64,000 bases of DNA from Megaera sp965229545 (GTDB lineage Bacteria; Pseudomonadota; Alphaproteobacteria; Rickettsiales; Rickettsiaceae). This document shows, piece after piece, positions 49,203 through 58,893 of the stretch. The stretch is taken from contig OZ245887.1 in the NCBI GenBank assembly GCA_965229545.1, positions 1,116,001-1,180,000 on the forward strand, given 5' to 3'. Numbering within the stretch: position 1 is the stretch's first letter; every line of letters starts with the position of its first letter. The translations under genes and the position numbers were made by a program. The notes beneath the pieces were generated by a model. The model was given only the letters and a program-made list of their open reading frames with translations, searched no databases and was not told the origin of the DNA.

Positions 49203-49559
49203 TTAAGTAGTTGGGCAAGTAGAATTAGCATCACTACCACTTAAGAAAGCTACAAGTTTAGGAGCACTAAATATTATACCAACCCCGGCAGCCGTAGCAG
49301 CCGCAATACCCCAATTTAATTTACCAAGGAAAAGACCAACACCAACAGCAAAAATTGCTATTGTTGCGATCCCTCTTGCTATACCTCCGGAAAGGTTAGA
49401 CACTAAACGGCATAAAGTGGCCCCGACAACGTCGTTACTAGTACTACCAGCAAATGCAGCGTCAGAAGACACAATAATAATGCTAATTGCAAATAAAACT
49501 ATAAATAAACGCCATACCAAGTCTCGGTTAAGCTCAATTTGGAAACCAGAAAGATTCAT
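49203..49559 (-). CDS. virB2: VirB2/TrbC-type T4SS pilin subunit (rvhB2)
   Basis: The 118-residue protein has a long N-terminal leader ending SSDAAFAGS (a likely signal-peptidase site). It is followed by a short loop with Cys and two closely spaced hydrophobic helices (about 60-80 and 83-105) linked by LGKLNWG, the TrbC/VirB2 fold. A Cys near the end may pair with the one after the leader. VirB2 forms the T4SS pilus. It is intact although the rvhB8-D4 operon in this window is broken. It is not next to other vir genes, as is usual for rickettsial rvhB2. Confidence 0.78.
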   Translation of the reverse strand: MNLSGFQIELNRDLVWRLFIVLFAISIIIVSSDAAFAGSTSNDVVGATLCRLVSNLSGGIARGIATIAIFAVGVGLFLGKLNWGIAAATAAGVGIIFSAPKLVAFLSGSDANSTCPTT

Positions 49560-50329
49560 ATATACACCTCGTAAGTTAATGAACTAAAATATGTATTTGA
49601 GTCTATATGTGAGATTTTTTGCTCGCAAGTTTAAAATTGCTGTTTTAAAAACTATCAAATAAATTAATTTATAAGTTAATAAATACAGTGGGTTTTTAGC
49701 AACAAATATTTTAAAGCAGCTTGTAAAAATCACTAAGTAAGAACAAAGATCCTGTAATAATGATGGCTGAGTTTTTTTCGGTATTTAATTGCGCTAATTC
49801 CTTTATCGCTTAGCTTAGGGAGTTGCTAGAACGTAAATTAATGTTATATTTCTGAGATTTTTGGACAATGGTATCAGGAACATAGCCAGATGGTTCGGAT
49901 AAAATTTTCACAGCTCTTCCCTCGGTAATAATGCCATGGAAGTGCTGACAAAATTTCTCTACCACCCTGTTTCGGGTCATGCCGATTATTAAATATACTG
50001 GTATATTAAATTGCTCTTTTATCCATGATGCTAAAATCTGAGCTCCTGCTTCGTTATGTGCCCCGTCGAGATATATCTGAACGTTTTTAGCTGCTAAATG
50101 GGAATATTTTTCAGAATCAATTTTTTTTATCCTTCCTGCCCATTTAGCATGCGCGATACCGGTGGCAATATTTTTACCTGAAATCATGAATCTTTCATTT
50201 ATCAACATGATACCCGCAATTACGCTACTGAGGTTTAAATATTGATGTTTACCAAGAAGAAATAATGGCCGAGGAATAACTAATGAATATTTTTTGTAGA
50301 GTAGGTCTCTGATTTGAAGTAATCTCCTC

Positions 50330-52290
50330 AGCGACCCCTCGTCAAACCGTGCGTAAAGTTTTCCCTTACACGGCTTTCCGATAACTTTCACCCACTGCAT
50401 TATAGTCACATAATTATCTTGCATATCTTGACGCCTCATTTCCTACAATTACTTGGTCTGCCAACTTGTATAGACCATGATTATTATAAAACCATGAAGG
50501 AGGATGGTCTCTCCATCCTTTTGCTCGTTTCTTATGTTTCTTCCTCAACATTATACATAGTGTCATTGTAATGTACCTATCTATCCTCCTAAAGTGTTCT
50601 CTAGAGTTTCCACCTTTGAAGTAGTTCGCCAACCCCCTAATTATTGGGTTTAGTTTCTTTTCTATAAGTTCAGGCAATAACCAATGTTGCCTTGTCCTTA
50701 CTGTTTCTCGAACTTTCTCTTTGACAGTTTTCACAGCTTGGTTTGTCGGATAGTAATATGTTTTGAGTTTTCCTGTTCTTTTTGAGGCTTGTCTCACAAA
50801 GCGGAATCCAAGAAAATCAAAGCTCTCATGTCTTGTATCAATCACTTTCGTTTTATCTACATTCAGTTCAAGTTTTAGATTTTCCATAACATTATTTACT
50901 TCCTTTAAGTATTTATCGGGGCTTCACAGCACCACAAAATCATCTGCATAGCGAACAATATGTGCGTCATGCCCTTTCTTATTAAACCCCTTTTCTTCCC
51001 AAGCTGTATCCAGATAGTGTAAATAAAGGTTTGCAAGTAGCGGAGAAATAACTCCACCTTGCGGCGTACCCGTTATTTGCTTTCTAATTTGCATATCTTC
51101 CATTACACCCGCCTTCAACCAGAGTTTTATCAATCTAACAATAGAGTTATCAGTAATTCTATTGTTGATTGCCTTCAAAAGTATGTCATGAGTTATAGTG
51201 TCGAAATAGTTACTTACATCTGCATCAATGACATATCTGCATCCATAGTTGAGATATTTATATATCTCTCTATGAGCCATATGTGCACTTCGCTTAGGTC
51301 TAAACCCATATGAGAAGTCTTTAAAATCCGCTTCGAATATTGGTTCAATAACTAGTTTCATACATGTTTGCACTACACGATCTGCAATTGTAGGTATACC
51401 TATGGGTCTTTGTTTCCCATTAGATTTAAGGATATATACCCTTTTTACTGGGGCAGGCTTATAAGTTTTGCTTATTAAGCTATCCTTAATTTCGTTTAGA
51501 AAGACGTCCACTCCAATATCTTCTTCTATATAAGATATGGATTGTTCATCTACACCTGGTGTTCCCTTATTCGCTTTTACTTTCTTCCAAGATTGCATAA
51601 GAATATCTTGCCTATACATCTTGTCATAAAGCACACCAAATTTGCGTCTTGGATTAACTTTGGCAGCTTGGTAAAGTTTACGCTGAAGTACCCGTATATT
51701 TTCTTGAGTGTTTATAGCTTTCGCAATCACTTAATACCTCTTTCATTATAAACATAGTTAAAGTAGAGCCCCTTCCCTAGTATAAGTTTTGTTGTCTTAT
51801 ACATTGCTGGTACTATGAACTCCTCCGACTCCTCATTCCTGCTTTCTTCCAGATTTCAGCGGGCGGCCTTATACTTTCCGTTACGCAGTGAGTTATCTGC
51901 GACAGGGTGAGGTCTCGACTGTTTCCCTCAAATACTTTCTATACATACCATCCTCTATATCCCGAATTCCTATACTAACTTCAGTTAATGGTTAATCCAT
52001 TAGTAAACACTGGCTTTCGCCTCCATTCTAAAGGCTCAGCGGAATCACCCTACATCACACTCTCCCAACATATTTGTGTGACTAACATTTACGAGACTTA
52101 CTAAGGTTCACTCTCGTTACGGTCTGTATATTTGCTCGTTCCCACGGTTTGGGTCTGGGGACACGTTAGTCAGCGTTGCTTCCGCATTTCAATCACTATC
52201 CATACGTACGCCATAGCTACTCGGCCAAACCACTAATTGCCGAGGTAGGACTTTCACCTACTAGTATCTGAGCGACTTAACAGCCCGCTC
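50330..52290 (-). mobile_element. Group II intron inserted in folC
   Basis: On the minus strand the intron starts GAGCGGGCTGTTAAG at 52290 and has GTAGGTGAAAGTCCTACC early in domain I. It carries a maturase gene, and near its end shows a domain V hairpin (AAGCCGTGTAAGG, GAAA-type loop, CACGGTTT) at about 50344-50385. All ribozyme parts seem present. It lies in the sense direction of folC, so splicing could once have restored the message. The 3' boundary is approximate. Confidence 0.82.
50414..51730 (-). pseudogene. Group II intron maturase/reverse transcriptase with in-frame TGA
   Basis: The frame encodes RT blocks 0-7 (GKQRPIGIPTIADRVVQ, YGFRPKRSAH, YVIDADVSNYFD, GTPQGGVISPLLANLYLH) and the catalytic VRYADDFVVL. 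TGA at 50924-50926 comes right after the YADD block. The same frame then continues with SPDKYLKEVNNVMEN, the DFLGFRF block, the maturase X domain and a basic C-terminus. No HNH endonuclease domain is present. One nonsense change therefore separates the RT from the maturase part. Confidence 0.87.
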
Positions 52291-52844
52291 AGAAGGGTAA
52301 ATCAAATCGTTATCCTTTTCTTCTATTATATAATCATATTCATATGCAAATGCTGGGCTATTTAATTCCTCGCATTTATCAAATAAAATTTTATATACTT
52401 CGTCATTTTGTGGGCCGATAACGCAGGGAATTCCTGTTTTTATAATACCGGCTTTTTCGGTTGCTATCTTTGCTAAAGAATCACCAAGATGTTTCATGTG
52501 ATCAAAAGAAATGGTGGTAATAATAGTTAAAATGGGGTTTTCAATAACATTTGTGCAATCGAGTGTGCCACCAAAGCCCTGTTTCTAAAATCAGTATATC
52601 CGCTGGTATAGAAGAAAAAGCTAAAAAAGCGGCGATCGTAGTACCTTCAAAAAATCCGGGTTCCAGATTTAATTCTTCAGCTTTAATTCTAACCTGTTTT
52701 AATAACTCAAATAAATGATGATCAGAAATATTTTTGCCAGCTAAATTGATTCGCTCATGAAACTCAAGTAAATGAGGGGAAGTATAGGAATGAACTTTAT
52801 AACCGGTTGTTTCAAATATGCTTTTTAATATAGCAACAGTAGAC

Positions 52845-52894
52845 CCTTTACCGTTTGTCCCGGCTATATCCTTTACCGTTTGTCCCGGCTATAT
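52845..52894 (-). repeat. 25-bp perfect tandem duplication over the FolC P-loop
   Basis: Bases 52845-52869 and 52870-52894 are identical. The unit encodes the AGTNGKG ATP-binding loop on the minus strand. Because 25 is not a multiple of three, the copy adds a frameshift leading to a stop within six codons. Confidence 0.95.
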
Positions 52895-53100
52895 GTATAG
52901 TAGGGAGTAACTTTTTATGAGGCGATCCTAGGGCAGCCAGTAAAGTTTTTGCAAGTTCTAAATCACTCCTTTTTTCTTTTTGCCAAATGGCTACAGGAGG
53001 CCAACTAGGTAAATTAACCATTTGCCATTTTTGGATTATCTATTTGACAAAATAGTACAAAAACCGCTAAATATATCAAGTTAAATCGTATAAATATATT

Positions 53101-55014
53101 ATGATAAATATTACTTTTCCGGATAGATCCACAAAACAATTTAAAAAGGGAATAACAGGTGCTGAAATAGCTTCCAGTATCTCAAAATCTCTTGCTAAAG
53201 AGGTAATGCTAGTTGAGATTAATGGATCTCTGGCAGATATATCTATCCCTATTGAAAGTGATAGCTCTATTAGGATTTTAACGTCAAAAGATCCTGAAGT
53301 ACTTGAGATTATTAGACATGATGCTGCTCATATAATTGCTGAAGCTGCTAAGGATTTATTCCCCGATTTACAAGTTACTATTGGTCCTGCGATTAAAGAT
53401 GGTTTCTATTATGATTTTGCTAAACCTACACCTTTTACTCCTACAGATCTTGAGCGGATAGAAGCTAGAATGCACGAAATAGTTAAGGAAGATCAGCCAT
53501 TTATACGCGAGGAAATGGATCGAAGCGTAGCTATTGATATGTTTGAAGAAATGGGGGAACATTACAAAGCCGAGATTGTCAGATCAATACCAGAAGGTGA
53601 AAAAATAACTGTATACCGTCAGGGAAGATTTGTTGATCTTTGCCGAGGACCTCATTGTCCTTCTACCGGTAAAATTAAGTATTTCAAACTAATGAAAGTA
53701 GCAGGAGCATACTGGCGCGGAGATAGTAAAAACGAAATGTTGCAACGTATTTATGGAACAGCCTGGGCAACTAAAGAGCAGCTTGATAACTACCTTCATA
53801 TGCTTGAGGAAGCAGAAAGAAGGGATCATAGAAAAATAGGTAGGGAACTAGGGTTGTTCCACTTGCAGGAAGAGGCTCAAGGAATGGTTTTCTGGCATCC
53901 AAAAGGTTATAGTATTTATCGTACTATTGAAACTTATATAAGAAGAAAGCTGGAGAAAAGCCATTATCTGGAAGTAAAAACTCCTATGGTGCTTGATAAA
54001 AAGCTATGGGAAGCTTCAGGACACTGGGAAAAATTTAGGGAGAGTATGTTTATAGTTGAAGGTGACGATAAAATCCATGCTCTAAAACCAATGAGCTGTC
54101 CTGGTCATATACAAATATTTAAACAAGGAATAAAAAGCTATCGTGATTTACCTTTTAGAATGGCTGAATTCGGATGCTGTCATCGTAACGAAGCAACAGG
54201 AGGATTACATGGGTTGCTCCGGGTAAGGAATTTTGTTCAGGATGATGCTCATATTTTTTGCACTGAGGAGCAGATCAATAGTGAAACAGTACTTTTTTGT
54301 AATTTACTGAGAGAAATTTATACAGATTTCGGGTTTAAGGACATTAAGGTCAAGTTTTCTGATCGCCCTGAGTTAAGAGCTGGTAGCGACGATATATGGG
54401 ATAAGGCAGAATCAGCTTTGAAAACAGCAATTGAGCAAGCTGGTTTTGAATATGAAATAAATCCTGGTGAAGGTGCATTTTACGGTCCTAAACTAGAGTT
54501 TGTTTTAACTGATGCAGTTGGTAGAGATTGGCAATGTGGAACCCTGCAAGTTGATTTTATCCTTCCAGAACGGCTCGATGCTGAGTATATTGCAGCTGGC
54601 GGAGAAAAGAAAAGGCCAGTAATGCTGCACAGGGCAATCATTGGCACCTTTGAAAGGTTTATGGGAATTTTAATTGAGCAGTATTCCGGCCGGTTTCCTT
54701 CATGGCTTGCTCCGGTCCAGATAGCAATGATCGGAATTACTAATGATCTTGATGACCACATTATTGGATTAAATAAAAGATTTATTGAAGCCGGAATTAG
54801 ATCTGAACTTGACATTTCAAGGGAAAAAGTTAATTATAAAATACGAAATTTTTCTAATCAGAAAGTTCCATTAATTGCTGTAATTGGAAAGAAAGAACAG
54901 CTAGATGGAACTATGAGCATTAGAAAGCTCGGTTCATTTGATGAGCAAGAAACCTTTTTGGTAGATGAAGTAATTAAGATGATTGCTACCGAGAATAAAA
55001 AATATTTAGGTTAA
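53101..55014 (+). CDS. thrS: Threonyl-tRNA synthetase
   Basis: The 637-residue class II synthetase has an N-terminal TGS domain (1-62), the editing domain with HDAAH near residue 72 and a later Cys/His site, the catalytic core with LKPMSCPGHIQIFK, FGCCHRNEATGGLHGLLRVR and DDAHIFC, and the anticodon-binding domain from about 535. It is complete and is followed by infC, the common order. Confidence 0.97.
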   Translation: MINITFPDRSTKQFKKGITGAEIASSISKSLAKEVMLVEINGSLADISIPIESDSSIRILTSKDPEVLEIIRHDAAHIIAEAAKDLFPDLQVTIGPAIKDGFYYDFAKPTPFTPTDLERIEARMHEIVKEDQPFIREEMDRSVAIDMFEEMGEHYKAEIVRSIPEGEKITVYRQGRFVDLCRGPHCPSTGKIKYFKLMKVAGAYWRGDSKNEMLQRIYGTAWATKEQLDNYLHMLEEAERRDHRKIGRELGLFHLQEEAQGMVFWHPKGYSIYRTIETYIRRKLEKSHYLEVKTPMVLDKKLWEASGHWEKFRESMFIVEGDDKIHALKPMSCPGHIQIFKQGIKSYRDLPFRMAEFGCCHRNEATGGLHGLLRVRNFVQDDAHIFCTEEQINSETVLFCNLLREIYTDFGFKDIKVKFSDRPELRAGSDDIWDKAESALKTAIEQAGFEYEINPGEGAFYGPKLEFVLTDAVGRDWQCGTLQVDFILPERLDAEYIAAGGEKKRPVMLHRAIIGTFERFMGILIEQYSGRFPSWLAPVQIAMIGITNDLDDHIIGLNKRFIEAGIRSELDISREKVNYKIRNFSNQKVPLIAVIGKKEQLDGTMSIRKLGSFDEQETFLVDEVIKMIATENKKYLG

Positions 55015-55072
55015 AGTTTTTGCTTACTAGTATAAGCATTAATTGTATGTAATTTTAAAGTGGAGAATTTTT

Positions 55073-55606
55073 ATAACGACTTTTAAAAAAAGCAAATTTC
55101 CAAACATTAACAAGGAAATTAAGGCCCAAGAAGTAAGACTGGTTGGTAAAGATGGAGAAATGATAGGTGTTGTGTCACTTGATGAGGCTCTTAGGCAAGC
55201 AAAAGAGGCTAGTCTTGACCTAGTTGAGATTTCACCTACTTCAGAGCCACCGGTTTGTAAAATTCTGGATTTTAGCCGCTATAAATATAATGCAAAGAAA
55301 AAATTACAAGAGGCTAAGAAAAAGCAGAAAAAAACTGCTTTAAAAGAAATGAAATTCAAAGTTAGTATCGGGCATGGGGATCTAGATATTAAGCTTAGAA
55401 AAATTCGTGAATTTCTTGAAGAGGGAGATAAAGTAAAGATTTCTTTATGGTTTAAAGGCCGTGAAATAATGCATCGAGAAAAAGGAGATGAGTTATTTGA
55501 AAAAATAATCGCTAACCTCAAATCTATAGCGAAAATTGATTCTGAGCCAAAAATGGAAGGTAAGCAAATAATTATGATAGTTAGCCCGCTTTCTTCTAGT
55601 CAATAA
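55073..55606 (+). CDS. infC: Translation initiation factor IF-3, likely AUA start
   Basis: IF-3 keeps the 30S subunit free and checks start codons. The protein is about 177 residues and shows NINKEIKAQEVRLVGKDGEMIGVVSLDEAL, PPVCKILDFSRYKY and FRVSIGHGDLDIK-type motifs (here FKVSIGHGDLDIK). No ATG, GTG or TTG has a usable ribosome site. The GGAG at 55062-55065 sits seven bases before ATA at 55073, giving MTTFKKSKFPN. The in-frame TTG at 55043 is far upstream and the ATT at 55067 is too close to GGAG. Rare starts in infC permit autoregulation because IF-3 rejects them. Confidence 0.9.
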   Translation: MTTFKKSKFPNINKEIKAQEVRLVGKDGEMIGVVSLDEALRQAKEASLDLVEISPTSEPPVCKILDFSRYKYNAKKKLQEAKKKQKKTALKEMKFKVSIGHGDLDIKLRKIREFLEEGDKVKISLWFKGREIMHREKGDELFEKIIANLKSIAKIDSEPKMEGKQIIMIVSPLSSSQ

Positions 55607-55631
55607 GTTCCTTTCTTTATAAAAGGATAAT

Positions 55632-55661
55632 AAGGGATAGTTTTATAAAAAAATCATCCCT
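55632..55661 (+). terminator. Hairpin after infC
   Basis: AAGGGAT and ATCCCTT form a 7-bp stem with a 16-base AT-rich loop 26 bases after the infC stop. It ends in a short T-run (TTTG). A weak intrinsic terminator is likely. Confidence 0.5.
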
Positions 55662-55714
55662 TTGTGCTAAAAGTTTTCAGTTAATTTGAGAATTGGCTGC
55701 AGTTTCTTCAACTT

Positions 55715-55749
55715 GATAAATTTAAATAAACATTCTATTTAAATTTATC
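55715..55749. repeat. Perfect 14-bp AT-rich palindrome
   Basis: GATAAATTTAAATA and its exact complement are separated by a 7-base loop. It lies between the infC terminator-like hairpin and the start of the symporter-kinase gene. It may be a second terminator or a protein-binding site. Confidence 0.6.
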
Positions 55750-55833
55750 TAAGATTTTATCGGTATACTTAATTTATTATTTGCAGATTCATTTTTTTTT
55801 CAATTAACAATTCATTGGAACAATTTTTAATTA

Positions 55834-58654
55834 ATGTATATGCAACTTAATGTAGATATAGCTGTAATTTCTCTATTCTTACTGGTTAATTTAGTAGCAG
55901 GTTTTTTATTCTGGTAGAGGGATAAAGACTATAAAAGAATATGCAGTTGGAGACAGAAATTTTGGAACTGCTACTATTGCTGCAACTATTATTGCAACGT
56001 GGATTAGTGGAAGTTTTTTTACGGTATGTATATCGCAAACTTATAAAGAGGGGGTATGGTTTCTTCCTGCTGCTTTGGGAGATGTACTTTCTTTAATAAT
56101 AATTGGTTATGTTTTTGCCCCAAGAATGCAAGAGTTTTTTGGCAGTTTATCAGTTGCAGAAACTATGGGTAATTTATATGGTAGAAATGTAAGGCTAATT
56201 ACGGCTGTATCTTCTATAGCTCAAGCTATTGCTATGACAGCTTTGCAAATTAAGGTTTTTTCGACAGTATTTTCTCATTTTTTTGAGTTTTCTAGCGTTT
56301 ATGCTACCTGTATTAGCAGTTTTGTAGTTATTTTTTATTCAGCTTGGGGGGGTATTAAAGCTGTAACTTTTACTGATATAATTCAATTTTTAACTTTTGG
56401 TATGTTTATACCGCTTTTTCTCTTGTTTATTTGGCATGTTTTTGGAGAGGCGGGGCCTGTTATAGAATCTTTTGAACACAATCCATTACTTGATTGGAAG
56501 CAATTAATAGATTGGCAAAATCCTAAATTTTTTCCTAATTTGGTAATGCTTTTTTGGTTTTTAATTCCTAGTTTCAGTTCACCTACATTTCAAAGGATTT
56601 TGATGACAAAAAATACTAACCAAATACGCTCCTCTTTTACGGTAGCTGCAATTGGATATTTTTTTATAATCTTTTTTATTTGTGCAATCGGTATATTAGT
56701 TTTATCAATTAATCCTACTTTAGATCCTAATAATATAGTAATGTATATGGTAGATAATTATTCTTTTACGGGTTTAAAGGGTATTACTCTTGTTGGAATA
56801 ATAGCTATGGTAATGTCAGCGGCTGATTCCTGGATTAATACTGGGGCTGTAATATTTGCACATGATTTTTGTAAGCCGTTAGGTATAAAATTTAAAAACG
56901 AGCTCTTACTTTCCAGGATCTTTTCTATATTTGTAGGTATTTTTTCTTTATCAATAGTAATTTTAATAAAAGTTTGTTTAAGCTATTTTCATTACAAGCT
57001 AACTTTTATATGCCAATTGTCACTGTGCCATTAATTTTAGTAATGTTTGGGTTCCGGAGTACTTCGAGAGTAATTATAATAGGGATGTGTTCTGGTGCTT
57101 TATGCGCGATTATTTGGAGTATGTATATCCAACCATCTACGGGTATTGATAGTGTAATTCCTGCTATGATTCTTAATTTTATAGCAATAATGATAAGTCA
57201 TTATTTGCTAAGGGAAAGAGGTGGCTGGGTTGGTATTCAAGATGATTCAGATTTAAAGCTGATTAAACAAAAAAAAAGTAAAAAACTAGCATTAGCAAAG
57301 CTTTTTAAAGATATATTACGAACTAATATATTTGAGCATTGCAGTAAAAAATACTTACCTAAAAATGAGACGGCTTATGTCTATTTTGCTTTTAGTGTGA
57401 TGATGACAGTAATTACTACATTTTTTTTAGATAAGTACATATACCAGCAGCATTTAATTTTAGTTAATGTTTTACAAGGAACGGCTCTATTTGTCGGTAC
57501 AATTTTTATTTGCCATAAATTATGGCCACTTGATTAAAAAAAAATATATTGGTTTTATATATACTCTTTCGGTTTTTATAGGCTTATCATTTGTCAGTAG
57601 TTTTTTAGCGTTGATCAGTAAATTTTCTGAGATTTCATTAGTAATTTTTATATTAAACCTTATTATAATAGGTATATTAATGAGCTGGCAAATTACCCTA
57701 ATAATGATCGTATTAGGCGTATTACTATCTTTAATGTGTTATCAATTTTATATAGGAGACACTCCTGAACTTGTTTCAGAACTTTATACCCTTAAATTAA
57801 AAACTATTTATATATTGTTTATGGTAGGGGGGTTCCTAATTACATTTTTGAAACCAAAACAAGAGGAATATAATTTAATTGAGGAAAAATCTGATTATTT
57901 GAGACATAAAGCCAATGATCAAAAAAATGAATTAATTAAATTACAGGAGTTCAAAAATGAGCTTTTGCAAAACATTGAGTACGAGATGCGTACACCACCA
58001 ATTACTGGCATTACGAGTTTAGGGCAGGTTTTATGGGACAACTATGATAAATTTAATGAGGACCAAAGGCGTAATGCAACTAGAGATATTGCTAAAAGTT
58101 CTGAAAGATTAACGAGTTTAGTAAATAATCTGATTGATTTATCAAAGCTTCGAAAGCTAGATTACAATTTAAATAAGTCTGAAATCAATTTAAGTGAGTT
58201 AGTCCTTAAAAGATTAGAAATCTGCCAAAAATTGTATGTGAACGAAGAAAATAGAGAGAATTTAAATTTTGAGGTAGAGGTAGAAGATGAATTGACAGCT
58301 TTCTGTGATGAACACTATATTACCCGCACTATCGATAATATTATAATTAATGCTATTCAATATTGCCATGAAGGGCAAATAACTATTAAGCTTTGTAAAA
58401 ACCAAGCGGGAGAATTGGAGTTTAGCGTAAAAGATGAGGGAGTAGGAATACCTAAAGAAGAACTATCCGATATTTTTGGTGTTTTTGTAGTTAGTTCAAA
58501 GACTAAAACTCCTGCGGGTGGAAGAGGTATATGGCTTGCTTTATGTAAAAAAGTTATCAGATCACATAACGGTGAAATATGGGCTAAACTAAATCCTGAT
58601 AAGGGTACAACTTTTGCGTTTACTTTACCGTTGAATAATAAGAAAGATAGTTAA
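55834..58654 (+). pseudogene. Sodium:solute symporter-histidine kinase fusion, broken by three frameshifts
   Basis: The repaired frame would give about 940 residues. It has an SSS-type transporter (13 or so helices), a second membrane region (57540-57860), a coiled coil, and a histidine kinase core (about 57940-58640). This resembles CbrA/CrbS-type sensor kinases. One-base changes break it at T6 (55902-55907, insertion), T3 (56973-56975, deletion) and TT before A9 (57534-57535, insertion). The kinase H-box reads NIEYEMRTPP, with Tyr for the phospho-His, and the G2 box reads GGRGIWLALC, with Trp for Gly. The N-box (NIIINAIQY) and G1 (DEGVGIP) remain. So loss of function is supported by both frame and residues. 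Confidence 0.83.
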
Positions 58655-58893
58655 AAGTTAAGTAAGAAAAAAGAAAATGTTATAAATTTTAAACTAATTA
58701 GGTACCTCTACTTATTATGTTATGGGGCTTTTGTATAATTTGTTTTAATGTTGACGTTCTAGCTTTAGTTTTAAACCTTTATAATTCAATATTTTTAAAC
58801 CCGCAGGATAATTACAATAGTTAATATTGATATCTTAAATACTAGTTGGTATACTAGCCCACAAAATCATTATAAGAAAAAAGTAATAATTAC

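Larger units (their letters stand above)
49711..53020 (-). pseudogene. folC: folC (folylpolyglutamate/dihydrofolate synthase) destroyed by intron, duplication and indels
   Basis: FolC adds glutamates to folates. The gene opens at 53020 (MVNLPSWPPVAIW). A 25-bp tandem duplication at 52845-52894 copies the P-loop HIAGTNGKG and shifts the frame. A one-base insertion near 52582 (CTTTGG for CTTGG) shifts it again before LGGTLDCTNVIE. A group II intron (about 50330-52290) splits the central part after NDLIYPS. The C-terminal half then runs from SLVIPRPLFLLGKHQ through IYLDGAHNEAGA to an in-frame TAA at 49810-49812, beyond which AIKELAQLNTEK continues to the true end at 49711. At least four lesions mean no function. 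Confidence 0.88.

Noticed and set aside
52261..52497. A separate small protein starting MKHLGDSLAKIATEKAG
   Set aside because: It is the internal part of folC between the frameshift near 52582 and the intron, not an independent gene.
56974..57537. A separate small membrane protein
   Set aside because: It continues the symporter domain from the preceding frame after a one-base deletion at 56973-56975.
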